Assembly (NCBI GenBank): GCA_022376515.1
Contig: WTXI01000090.1
Coordinates: forward strand, 1 to 64,000
Direction of reading: 5' to 3'
Origin: Lactifluus volemus
Taxonomy: Eukaryota > Basidiomycota > Agaricomycetes > Russulales > Russulaceae
DNA length: 64,000 bases
The notes beneath the pieces are model-generated. The model worked only from the letters and a program-made list of their open reading frames with translations. It ran no database searches and was not told the origin of the DNA. This document shows, in pieces, positions 43,561 to 54,329 of this stretch. Every line of letters starts with the position of its first letter. Positions within the stretch are counted from its first letter, which is position 1. A program made the position numbers and the translations under genes.

Positions 43561-44874
43561 TCATTTGGGCTCTGGAAGGGCCGCCTTTTGCGTGAGAACA
43601 TAGCCCACGGTTCGGTACCAATGACCAACTATTCTCCACGCTGCGACAGGCCAAATTTCGTTATTGCGGGACATCCTAGAACGAAGCTTCCATGTGCTGA
43701 GCTTGTCCTTTATCTCAGCAAAACGAGTTACGACCTCATCCATTGTGGGACGCTTCGTGGGATCCTCATGGACCATGTCATCGATGAGCGGTTTGATGAA
43801 ATCTAAACCGTGATACTTCTGTTTCGGCGAGTCAGAATGATTTCCTTTAAATAAATAGGGTGTTCTGACCTGGATATAATCCTCCCGAACTAGGTTTCCG
43901 AGATAGTATACGTCAGTTGGGAATGGATTGCAAGACGTTTTTCGGTCTTGGTGCTCAGGTGCCGACTTGTCTCCGCCACGGAGGGGGCAGTCAAGAGGGG
44001 GCCCATTCGCGGGATCATATAGCCGAGAAAGGCCAAAGTCGATAAGAACGTATCGTGGAGGACGCCAAGTTCTTGTGTACTTTTTCGCATTTCCACCAAA
44101 GTCCCTTCTACGCCGGATCTTCACGGGATGGAATGACTGAGGATACATCCCCGATGGGTCAAGCATGATGTTTCCCGATGTGCAATCCCTGAGAAATGAG
44201 AAAAGAAACTTGGAAGAGGTGATATGATAAAATAATTACCGATGAGCAACGTTATTTTCATGCATGAACTGGACACCCTGGTAGATTGAGCAACGCACTG
44301 GATACAGAGACTGGGTAATACATACTTCACATATATGCTCAAAGAAAACGACAAACTCTCCGTACGTATCAAACGGCGGATTATTAAATGGACGCAGTTG
44401 AGAGTGCACCATGATCGGGTCGTCATTGGGTAGCTCAATAACATCGAGGAGGCATGCACAGTGGTTTCGAGGATTCGAGGCAAGGGGAACAGAGGAAAAC
44501 AATCTGTTTATTTGAAGTTCATAAGGGCCTTCTCTCTTCAGGAGTCTCTTCATGTACATGGCTTTGCCGTCGGCGATCCTGGTTGCATCCATGACCACAC
44601 GGCGCTGAGGGCCATCAGGGCGATTTCTAGAAAGCGAGGTGTATACGCTCACATATGTAGATTGGCCGTCTTCACAATTAGAAAGGTTTTTCTTGGTTCC
44701 GATCCAAGATGGCTTCCAGTCCGGATGGTATCGAGGTCGAAGCATGTAGCCAGCGAGCTCGAGGGCCTTCTGTCGCTCCGCCCACCATCTCTCCATCTCT
44801 CCGAGCTGTCCTGGCACGTATCTTTCGAGTCCTTTCAGAGGGTTAGATATCCAATCATCTGCTGGCTCGGACAT
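43561..44874 (-). CDS. array protein kinase K1
   Basis: Five exons (44653-44874, 44326-44604, 44240-44277, 43870-44188, 43561-43818) give 371 residues. This is an agaricomycete-expanded kinase-like family: MSEPADDWISNP with WWAERQKALELAGYMLRPRY at the start, then MDATRIADGKAMYMKRL (candidate ATP-binding Lys), EGPYELQINRLFSS, PIMVHSQLRPF and GEFVVFFEHICEGVQFMH. Catalytic motifs are AHRDCTSGNIMLD (HRD Asp and Asn) and IDFGLSR (DFG). The C-lobe has GDKSAPEH, DVYYLGNLVRE, DMVHEDPTKRPTMDEVVTRF and ends YRTVGYVLTQKAALPEPK. There is no glycine-rich loop of usual form. Key residues are present, so it may be active; its substrate is unknown. Intron positions equal those of K2-K4. Confidence 0.88.
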
Positions 44875-46237
44875 AGAAAATACAAGTCACTGGAGATGTT
44901 TGTGAAAATGGTGGACGAGAATGGATGACGAAGCGGCAAGCGTGGGGTCTTTCGAGAACACATTGGAGCAGTCACGCTCTATTTTATGTAGATAATACAT
45001 GCGACCAAAAGCCGTAAGTGAGACATCAGGGACAAGAGTCAGACAGACGAATAATGAGGCAAGTACGGAGATAATAAGCTCTAGTGACTTGATGATAGCG
45101 GCACTGGTGATGTCTCAGTGGCTTCGTGACATCAGCGCGGGAAATGTTATGTAACATGGTCCCACGTTCATCCCATGATCTCATCTACTATATCTGGCCT
45201 TGCGAGCACAACCAATACAGAGGGTTCCTCACTAGATCCGACTTGGCGGAGACGAGTTTCCCTGGCGCGTTGACTGGTTTTTGCACGACTTCCTAGAATC
45301 CTCTAATCGTCCGGCTTTCATGGCGGACAAGGCCAATAATGCTACTACGGTACCCTGTGCGTGTGTGGCGACGTCGCTCGTCCCTTGTCACTTTGTAAAT
45401 GGCAGCTTCTATTCACTCATTTCGGTAAGGAGACGTACTACTGGAACCGACAAACCCCGGGCCCTGCTGTAGGACGCCTTGACAATACCAGGCACATTCA
45501 CGGCAGGTGTTATCCTAATTTATCTCTCAGCGAACTCGCGATATTGCCACCTAGAGTCGACCGCGAGAGAGCGCGAGCGGAAAGGGACGGTGCGACGTCG
45601 AGCACCACTCCGGGCGTTCGTCATGCAGTCGATGATCGACATGGTGACACGGATCCTCGTCCTCTTGTCCCGCAGAAACGCCCCTTCGTCCACGCGGACA
45701 GTGACTCTGATCAGGCGCCAACTGGAGTCTATCTCATACAAGGCAGTCTTGGTAACAATCGAAAACTAGGGCTCTTCAGGAATGTTATCAGATTGGACGG
45801 GGAGTGGGAAGCGTGAATCCGGGCGATCATGAACTTCATTCATATCATGTCATTCTATTTTCTATGACAGGTGCACCGCACGCTATTGACTCTTTAGTGC
45901 TCGACTCGGAGCACGACTTCCCTGACCACTCTAATTGTTTGGTTTGCATGGCATCCGATGCCGATATCGCTACCACTAGTCTTGTGCACGGATGGCAACG
46001 CCACTCGTCCCTTATCACTCTGCACGTCGTAGCAGCTCTCATCGACAACCCTACGTGGGTGTATTCTCAGTAGCATTGCCATAACAGGTCCCGGTCCATA
46101 ACTGATTTAAAGGCAATACGAGCACCAACCCAAGACAAATCAGACTAATAGATTGCAGGTAACACGACATACGGTCTGGTTCCAAGGGCAGTGGGATATC
46201 ACGGCGGGAGAATAATACACACGATAAGAGAAAGTGA
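44875..46237. other. array unit 1 spacer
   Basis: Shorter than the other inter-kinase spacers and without an S gene. A possible different gene starts at 45320 (listed separately). A TATATC lies near 45188. Confidence 0.45.
45320..45816 (+). other. possible small gene or remnant divergent from K1
   Basis: The ATG at 45320 (MADKANNATTV) lies 446 bp from the K1 start, about where S genes sit in other units. Downstream, frames give FGKETYYWNRQTPG (vaguely WW-domain-like), RERARAERDGATSSTTPG and PQKRPFVHADSDSDQAPTG, which look like protein. I could not join them into one phase-correct model, and there is no similarity to the S family. It may be a decayed unrelated gene. Confidence 0.3.
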
Positions 46238-47545
46238 TTAGGACGGTAGGTCAGGTTCAGGAAAGGCAGCCTTGCGTGTGAGGACGTAGGCCACAGTTCG
46301 GCACCAATGGCCAGCTGTTCTCCATGCAGCAACAGGCCAAATTTCATTTTTGCGAGCTATTCTGGAACGAAGCTTCCTTGTACTAAGTTTCATCCTTATC
46401 TCAGCAAAGCGAGTTACAACTTCATCCATTGTAGGACGCTTCGTTGGATCCTCTTGGACCATGTCGTCAATGAGTGGCTTGATGAAATCAAAGCCATGGT
46501 ACTTCTGTTTCATGCAACTCAGAAGCATTTCCTTTTAAACGAATAGGGTGTACAGACCTGAATATAGCGCTCCCGAACTAAGTTTCCGAGATAGTATACG
46601 TCAGTTGGGAATGGATTGCAAGGTGTCGTTCTATCTCGGTGCTCAGGGGCAGACTTGTCTCCGCCACGGAGGGGTTGATCAAGAGGAGGTCCATTCGCGG
46701 GATCATATAGCCGAGAAAGGCCAAAGTCGATAAGAAAATATCGTGGGGGACGCCAGGTCCTTGTGTATCTTTTCGCGTTTCCACGAAAGTTCTTTCTACG
46801 CCAGATGTCCACAGGGTGGAATGACTCAGGGTACATCCTTGATGGATCAAGCATGATATTTTCCGACGTGCAATCGCTGAAAAATGAGATAAGCAGCTTG
46901 GAAGTGGTGATATAAGGGAAATAATACCGATGAGCGACATTATGTTCGTGCATGAATTGAACGCCCTGGTGGATTGAGAAACGCAGTCGACAAAGACTGG
47001 GTAAGACATACCTCACATATATGTCCAAAGAATACGACAAATTCTCCGTATGTATTAAATGGGGGGTCATAAAATGGACGCAAGAGGGAGTGCACCATGA
47101 TTGGGGGGTCATTAGGTAGCTCAATAACATCGAGGAGTCGTGCACAGTGGTTTCGAGGGTTCGAGGCAAGGGGAACAGAGGAGAATAATCTGTTTATTTG
47201 AAGTTCGTAAGGGCCTTCTTTCTCAAGGAGTCTCTTCAAAATCACAGTTTTCCCGTCGGAGATTCTGGTCGCATCCATGATCAGACGGCGCTAGGGGCTG
47301 TCAGGACAGTTATTTCGAAGAAAGTTATGTGCGCTCACTCCTTGTGGTTGGCCGTCTTCACATTCAAGAAAAGATTTATTGGTTCCAATCCACGATGGCC
47401 TCCAGTCCTGTTGGTATCGGGGTCGAAGCTTGTATCCAGCGAGCTCCAGGGCCTTTTGTCGTTCGACCCACCATGTCTCCAGCTCGTCGAGCTGTTCTGG
47501 TTTTTGTCCTGTGAGGGGGTCAGAAATCCAGTCGTCTGCTGGCAT
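46238..47545 (-). CDS. array protein kinase K2
   Basis: Same five-exon design as K1, start MPADDWISDP at 47545. Blocks: WWVERQKALELAGYKLRPRY, MDATRISDGKTVILKRL (candidate ATP Lys), EGPYELQINRLFSS, PIMVHSLLRPFYDPPFNTYGEF, AHRDCTSENIMLD, LIDFGLSRLYDPANGPPLDQPLRGGDKSAPEH, DVYYLGNLVRE, DMVQEDPTKRPTMDEVVTRF. The usual terminal PEPK-stop is altered to PEPDLPS-stop. It uses a CCCTAG acceptor for intron 1 where the others have CCTCAG; reading through would meet that TAG, so splicing is required here. A divergent S gene starts 499 bp away. Confidence 0.87.
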
Positions 47546-48044
47546 ATAGAATGAGTAAATGGGAGGTGGGGCCAAAGACGGAGCGTGGATCCCCAGCGCT
47601 TGCAGGGCGGGAACGCTTATATAACACAATTTCAAGTTCATCCTTGCCAGTCTCTGGTGGTAACTTACTACAATACAGTACGGTAAGTTTAAAAATGAGA
47701 TGAATTTGACTGATTGTAAACAATCCTTGTACTTTGCCGATCTATCCCACACTCAGTGAATTCCAAGAGTTTCCCCACGAAATGGGCGGTGCCTATTTAT
47801 TGTATCCCTCCGTTTCGGCGTCTTGGACATTCATTTGTTCCCAAAAAGATCGCACTGCAGTCGTTTTCTTATTTCTTTGGAAGTCGTGGTTCAGAATCAT
47901 GCCGCTTTTGTACCCGTATTACCAGCTGCATATTTAGCGACTACGAAACTTGAAACCTACTCAACGCAACGCTCTCACGATTTCCCACCTTTGAACCTAC
48001 TCTTCTGCTGGCTCAGAACTCCTCCTTGCTCGCAAACTACCTCA
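47546..48044. promoter_or_regulatory. shared promoter region K2 / S2
   Basis: 499 bp between the divergent start codons. TATTTA at 47931-47936 lies about 110 bp before the S2 ATG, the same place as in the S3 and S4 promoters. The word GGCGTCTTGG(A/G)CATTCATTTGT is shared with the K3/S3 intergenic region. Confidence 0.5.
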
Positions 48045-49015
48045 ATGACTGGCACATTTTCTCAGGCCTATGCTACCCAGTTCTCTGATGGTGTGACTAA
48101 CGTTGTGAGCCACTCCATTGGGTCTGCTATCGTCGAGGCCATCTTTAAGCAACTTCCATCTCGCAAAGTGCAAAGCGGTGATGGGTATGCCGACCAAGCA
48201 CGCAATCTCCTTCGAGCCCACCTCGAAATAATTGCCCCTGAAGATCAAACTCATATCAGAACTCTACTTCATTCGTCAGTCTGATATTCACGATGGTACT
48301 GGTATCTGCCACCTAACTCAAACACAATGCATTAGAGTGGCAACAAGCAAGAGGGAAATAGAAAGTAGTAGAGGCGGTTCTCTAGGTCAACGATTTTTAC
48401 GAAGCAGGACGTATAAACGCCGCTCCAAAAAGTTATACGTTGTGGTGAAGGTAAGCTTCCGAGTCGGTCAATCATGCAGAAGACCCAAACCTGACTACAA
48501 TGTAGAGTGCATCCGATCGCGGGATAGATGAATCACTCTTCAACCAGATGAGACGAGCTGCTGGAGATACAGGTAGCCAGGCTCTTTGTTTCCGTCGAGA
48601 TCTTGATCTTTTCATGACACCATGCCACTACAGACTCAGAGTTGGACAGTCTCAACCCATTCCGTGATCCATCTTTGGTCCCACCTCCCGTTTCATCATC
48701 TCCGGTACCACTTTCGGCCCCATCTTCTCCGGTCCTGTCTCGGGCCTCGTCCTTCACAAATGCATCTGTCGACCTCCTAAACAGAGTAGAGTTGACGACT
48801 TACGAAGCAGAAGCTACAGGAGGTTAGCCGGAGATCTGTACCATGTGTCCTCGGCAGTGCTGACCGTACGTCAAGATGTAGCTGTAAACCTGACCTTGCA
48901 CAACGATGATGAGACCACAGAGGAGGTCCTTGCGCAGATCCCATATAGCAGAGTAGACCGCGGGGGTGAGATACCTCGCCTTCCCTATTATCAGCTCGGA
49001 AAATTGACGTCTTGA
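48045..49015 (+). CDS. S2, small five-exon gene of unknown family
   Basis: Exons 48045-48274, 48336-48450, 48506-48572, 48634-48822 and 48876-49015 join in phase to 246 residues. I do not recognise it. Three conserved blocks are shared with S3 and S4. The N-terminal block is about 77 residues, predicted helical: AIVEAIFKQLPSRKV with GDGYADQARNLLRAHLE and a Pro-x-DQ motif. The basic middle block is YKRRSKKLYVVVKSASDRGIDESL with QMRRAAG. After a variable Pro/Ser linker comes the C-terminal TYEAEATG...DDETTEEVLAQIP. It has no signal peptide or membrane helix. The last intron uses a GTTAGC donor; if unused, the protein stops four codons later at 48827. It is divergently paired with K2, which suggests shared control. 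Confidence 0.7.
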
Positions 49016-51605
49016 TAGTTCAAACAATTACTATTATCTCTGTTGGCACAGGACAGCCTGAGTCCCGGCAAGACAACGTGGGCCTGGAAGGAGTCGCTTC
49101 CGAAGGACAGGGGGATGTGCCAGTGCCCGGTGAATAGTTCTCATTTTTCTCTCAAAGACATCTCACTGCTCTCACAGACGTGTGACGTATCATAATATAC
49201 ATTTGCCTCTAGGATAGTAGCAGTATATCGCGGACAGCGTTCATGATGATGGATAACCCGCTGTTGCGGGAACGTTGAAGGAAACGTTAAACTTTTGGTC
49301 CGCTTCAATGATGAGAATATAATAATTGCGTTACTAAACAACTCGGTGAGTGTATATCTCTTACGCGGTACAAAGGTTCCTGGATACACCAAGAGCACGG
49401 GCTATCAGTCATACTACACCATGGGAAGAAGGGTACCTTTGGTGCAGACAGCATACATGATGCCATACCGGTCGAAATCGTGCTTGACGTCCCGCGTGCC
49501 GGGTACACATAGACAGTGAAGCTAAAGTAGTGAAGGACCGCATCTATGAAGTCGGCCAAATGACCCGGCTGGGCATTACGAGGTCGTTCGAGGCTGGTAC
49601 TTGGGCGAATTGGGGGATATCGGGCAAGTTAAAACTAATACTGGGGCGGATAGTCAAACTTTACATTCAAAGCGAAAAAAAAAAAAAAAGTTTTGGCACA
49701 ATCGACTGACGACACAGGGAGGGCCGGGTGTAATGGAACTATCGGGTCTCTCGATGCACGGTCGTACCGGACATAGTTAAGAGGAGGTGTGGCGTGATCC
49801 ATGGTGTCGTGTGGGTCGGGGATATGGTGTGGTCAGTCTGGGAGGCCGCGCGGGCTGTAAGTGGGCGGGGGAGAACCTGGGGATTCTTGGCCAGTGATTG
49901 CAACCCCGTAACGTGGCCTCATTTTTTTTTTTCCTGCCCCTCCCCTTCCACCACCTAGAATCCGATCACCTGAATCCGACCGCTCTCACACATCCTCTCA
50001 GGCTGAGTCGGAAAAATACGGGTGTCGAGCTCGTATTTCCACCCATTGCAGTTTCAAGTCCCCGTGTTGCTTGACGTGGCGATGTTACCCAAGGCCTGAT
50101 GTCAATCACGGCAAGGCCCCACTTTTTTGTTCGTTTTTGGAAGCCTGAAGTGATGAAGCACTACAACAAAAGAACAAGAATACGATACACGCGGATAACG
50201 ACGGCTCTACATGTACAAACAGGCAAAATTGAACCATGCGGTACAGGTCAAGATCCAACGGCGGCACCGTAAATCATCCTCACCGAGCTCAGAACAATAC
50301 AGTAGCTAGGCGTGCAGCGAAAACTCACCTGGTTCCGTCAGGCGACCCGGCTATTGGAACCGCGCATTCAAGGATCCTCGGTTACCTGTCATGGGAACGC
50401 GCTGCCAGCTCGGGTCATGGTGAGTACCGTCCTTGTCCTTCGACAGAACGTGTGCGGCGATGTCTCAGTGCTCACGATGAATTCCAGGTTCAAGTTAGTT
50501 CGTCACCGATAGTCATACGACGTGCACCGGATCTTGGCTTGGGATAGCCCCTCCCTCAGGCTAGTAGTGGATCCATACTCACTCTCGTCTGGTATTAATC
50601 TCCCCAGGTGCGTTAGCTCCGAGTCCGTTCGCCTTTTTTTTTTTTTTTCCCGTTCTAGATACAGCCACTGAGTTAGTATTTTGATCCTTCGTTTTCTCTT
50701 TGCTTGTTGCTCACCATTCGCTGCTAGAGCTACATCCAGATCTATTCCCTGGCCTTGTTCTACCAATGTGACAATCTCCCGACTTGTCTCCTACCTTTCC
50801 GCTGCGAAAGAAATGGCGCCAGAAGTCCTGTTGGATGCACTTCGACAAATGCACTTCCCCGACACCAATTCATGTCCTTCAAGTTTCCTTCAATTGGATT
50901 GTGTAGTGAGCTATTGTCTTTTCTAGTAACCATCACCCGAATCTCATTAATAACTCGAAGTAGCAAGAGAATCGTTATGTGGGAAAAGGGGGAGACAAAT
51001 GCTCAACAGTATTGTGCTGCCGTCTTTGTTGAGGGGTGGTTCAACGGCGACGAATGGAAATGAGAACACAAACGCTCTCCTTGCCAAAGGTTGCGGAGTA
51101 AATCCGAGTCATTGGTTGCTTGCGAAGTACGTCCGCGCAACTCCGACAAGGTCCGGACACACGAGTTCCGGGATCCGGGTGAGTCCGTTACTCCGCGTCC
51201 CTTCGAGCGTCCCTTGTTCCATATTGGACAAGCACTTCCCTTCTTTGTCACTTGGTGAGCCTGCGGCCGTGTCCTGTTAGGCTGTCGTATTCAGCACACC
51301 CATCTTTTGGAATTGCTCTCAGGCTGCTCTTGTAGCGCATTGGTCACGGAGTGTCAGACGTGAACTTAGTCACGTGTAAATCTCGTTTATGAGTTTCACA
51401 CGCTATCCGTGCTTTCATGGCAGCCAGGGCAGATGCTGTTATAATCGTAGGGGTTGTGTGCCAAAACCGAGTCTCAGTCGATAATGAAATGCAATACGAG
51501 TTGTCACCCAATTGAAGATGTTTAAACTAGATAGCAGATAACACGACATATACGAGGGAGGTATAAGATACAACGAGAGAAGAACACAAGACGTGTTTAT
51601 GACAG
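49016..51605. repeat. array unit 2 downstream segment
   Basis: About 2.6 kb homologous in patches to 54330-57292 and 60004-62853. Shared patches are a CTTACxCGGTACAAAGGTTCCTGGATACACCA stretch (also 54531), an AACGTGGCCTC + T-run + CTGCCCC stretch (49912; 55034; 60650), the conserved block at 50095-50262, and the GTTGCGGAGTAAATCCGAGTCATTGG stretch (51090). I find no gene that keeps its frame in all copies. Confidence 0.6.
50095..50262. repeat. conserved array block, copy A
   Basis: Centre TGATGAAGCACTACAACAAA ... CACGCGGATAACGACGGCTC ... AAAATTGAACCATGC. Almost identical over 130 bp to copies B (55205-55371) and C (60868-61015), although the flanks differ markedly. Confidence 0.85.
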
Positions 51606-52915
51606 TCATTTGGGTTCTGGAAGGGCTGCCTTGCGCGTGAAGACGTAGCCCACGGTTCGACACCAGTGACTGACTGTTCTCCACGCGGCAACAGGCCAAA
51701 TTTCATTGTTGCGAGCCATTCTGGAACGAAGCTTCCATGTGCTAAGTTTGCCCTTTATCTCAGCAAAGCGAGTTACAACCTCATTCATTGTAGGGCGCGT
51801 CGTTGGATCTTCTTGAACCATGTCGTCGATGAGTGGTTTGATGAAATCAAAGCCATGGTATTTCTATTTCATGCGACTCAGAATGATTTCCTTCAGATGA
51901 ATAAAGCGTACAGACCTGGACATAGTCCTCTCGAACTAAGTTTCCGAGATAGTATACGTCAGTTGGGAATGGATTGCAAGGCGCCGTAAGGTCTTGGTGT
52001 TCAGGTGCTGACTTGTCTCCGCCACGGAGGGGTTCGTCGAGAGGCGGACCGTTAGCTGGGTCATAGAGCCGCGAAAGGCCAAAGTCGATAAGAAAGTATC
52101 GTGGAGGACGCCAAGTCCTTGTGTATTTTTTCGCCTTTCCTTGATAGTCCTTGCTACGCTCGATGTCCACGGGGTGGAATGACCGAGGATACATCCTCGA
52201 TGGATCAAGCATGATGTTTTCCAACGTGCAATCCCTAACAAATGATATCGAAAACTTGGATGCGATGATACAAAGAAATAGATACCGATGAGCGACATTA
52301 TGTTGATGCATAAATTGAACGCCCTGGTAGATTGAGCAACCCAACTGATATTAGCAGAGACTTGGTAACACATACCTCACATATCTGTCCAAAGAAAACG
52401 ACAAACTCTCCGTATGTATTAAACGGTGGGTCATAAAACGGACGTAGGTGGGAGTGCACCATGATCGGGGGGTCATTCGGGAGCTCAATAACATCGAGGA
52501 GACGTGCGCAGTGGTTTCGAGGGTCAGAGACAAGGGGATCAGAGGAGAACAATCTGTTTATTTGAAGTTCATAAGGGCCTTCGCTCTCGACGAGCCTCTT
52601 CAACATCACAGTTTTCCCGTCAGAAATCCTAGTCGCGTCCATATTCAGACGGCCCTGAGGATCGTTAGGGCAATTTCTTGCAAGGAAGGAGTATTTGCTC
52701 ACCGTTTGTGGTTGGCGGTCCTCACAGCAAAGATAATCTTTGTAGGTTCCGATCCACGATGGCTTCCAGCCTGGGTGGTATCGAGGTCGAAGCCGGTAGC
52801 CAGCGAGCTCGAGAGCATTCTGTCGCTCAGCCCACCATTTCTCCAGGTCGCTGAGCTTTTCTGTCCCGAATACCACGAGAGGATTAGATATCCAGTCGTC
52901 TGCAGGCTCAGACAT
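51606..52915 (-). CDS. array protein kinase K3
   Basis: Five exons as in K1; start MSEPADDWISNPL at 52915. Motifs: WWAERQNALELAGYRLRPRY, NMDATRISDGKTVMLKRL, EGPYELQINRLFSS, PIMVHSHLRPFYDPPFNTYGEFVVFFGQICE, AHRDCTLENIMLD, IDFGLSRLYDPANGPPLDEPLRGGDKSAPEH, DVYYLGNLVRE, DMVQEDPTTRPTMNEVVTRF, ending YVFTRKAALPEPK. All catalytic residues are present. Its divergent partner S3, 518 bp away, has a frameshift. Confidence 0.87.
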
Positions 52916-53433
52916 AAAACACAGAGTAAATGAGGGTGGAACCTGAGAGGGATTTCGCACCCCGCGCGGTCCGTGACGGAGCAGTCTCACGCGGTAAGAT
53001 TATGTAATGCGGTAGGTTCCCGAACTTCCCGTCACAATAACTTGGCAGTTGGCCTAACCTACAGTACTTGCATGTCCTCAATATCGTTGTTAGGCAGAAA
53101 AGCCTTATCTGTGAACTTTTTATCCTTAACCGACCCACCTCACAATCAGTTTCGAGTCGGCACTGCTTGTTGTATCACAATTGGTCGTCCCTCCTTTCGG
53201 CGTCTTGGGCATTCATTTGTAGATTATGATCATATCTTTTATCTGCCCCGTCAAAGTTTTCCTGGTCGCGCCTTAGACGCATGTCACATTGTACTCGTGT
53301 TGCCAGCGTCTACTAGTAGCGAGCTGCATATTTAAACAAATTTGGAACTTGAACCAATTTATTTTCTCACCTATAAACTTACTCTTCTGCAGGCTCAGAA
53401 CACCGTCACGGTCTTGCTACACAACTTACCCCT
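52916..53433. promoter_or_regulatory. shared promoter region K3 / S3
   Basis: 518 bp between divergent start codons. TATTTAAA at 53329-53336 is about 100 bp before the S3 ATG, preceded by a CCAGCGTCTA stretch also found before S4. Confidence 0.5.
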
Positions 53434-54329
53434 ATGTCTGGCACATTTTCTCAAATCTATGGTCCCCAATTGGACCAATTCACGGGTGGCGTGTTCCAAG
53501 TTGTGAGCCAGTCCATTGGACAGGCTATCGTTGAAAGCATCCGTAAGCAACTTCCCCGTGCCAAAGTGCGACGAGGGGATTCATATGTGGACGAGCACGC
53601 AATCTGCTTCGAACCAACCTCAAACTACTTGATCCTGTTGATCAAACTAATATCGGGCAGTTACTTGGATTGTCAGTCCGATTTTACTAGTATCCGCAGC
53701 CTGACTCAAACACAACGCATTAGAGTGGCAGACGACAAGGAGAAATTAGAGCGTGGCGGTAGCTCTCTACTGCGAAGAATGTTACAAGCCAGGGAGTACA
53801 AATGTCGCTCCAAAACGTTATTCATTGTGGTGGTGAGCTTCGGGCCGGGTCTTCCGCCAATTGTCATGCAGAACCAAGCCTGACTGTACTGTAACGCAGA
53901 AAGCATCCGACAGGGCGATCGATAAATCTCTCTTAAATGAGATTAGACGAGCTGTCGGAGACCCAGGTGAGCAGGTTCTTTGTTCATGTTGAGCGCGTTG
54001 AGCCTCTAACCACGTCACACCACTGCAGGCCCGAACCGTGACGGTCCTGATACTGAAGCTGCTGAAGACGTGAACGGTCCTAATCCTGCAGAACCAGACG
54101 GTCCTGACCCTTTTGCTGACCCAGCTCCAGCACAAGCTTTCACACACACATCTGTCGATGCCTTAGACAGTGTGGAGCTAGAAACATACGATTCACCTGC
54201 TGGAGGTTGGTCGTGGATCCATGTCATGTGTTTTCAGTAGTACTGACTGTACACTGAGATATGGCTGTCGGCATGACCTTGCACACCGAAACCGGGGCTA
54301 CAGAAGAGGTCCTCGCACAGATCTCGTAA
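53434..54329 (+). pseudogene. S3, frameshifted copy of the S family
   Basis: Exons 53434-53671, 53724-53832, 53900-53966, 54029-54205 and 54259-54329 line up with S2 and S4, all splice sites kept. One base is missing near 53590-53595 (after SYVD), compared with YADQARNLL in S2 and YADGARNLL in S4. Past that point the other frame restores ARNLLRTNLKLLDPVDQ. The C-terminal exon stops early (EEVLAQIS then stop), losing about 23 residues compared with S2 and S4. Later exons keep KLERGGSSLLRRML, YKCRSKTLFIVV, KASDRAIDKSLLNEIRRAVG and a linker rich in GPDP/AEP. It is either a recent pseudogene or a sequencing error at one base. Confidence 0.75.

Noticed and set aside
43246..43806. 186-codon open frame on the plus strand
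   Set aside because: Its second half is antisense to the last exon of kinase K1; its first half lies in the repeated array spacer and is not kept open in the other units.
44461..44928. Open frames antisense to kinase exons (also at 52448-52933 and 47198-47554)
   Set aside because: They are shadows of the kinase exon 2 coding strand and occur at the same place in every copy for that reason.
48823..48827. Stop codon TAG ending S2 in exon 4 without the fifth exon
   Set aside because: Possible as an isoform. The downstream exon is conserved in frame in all three S copies, and S3 lacks this stop, so the five-exon model is preferred.
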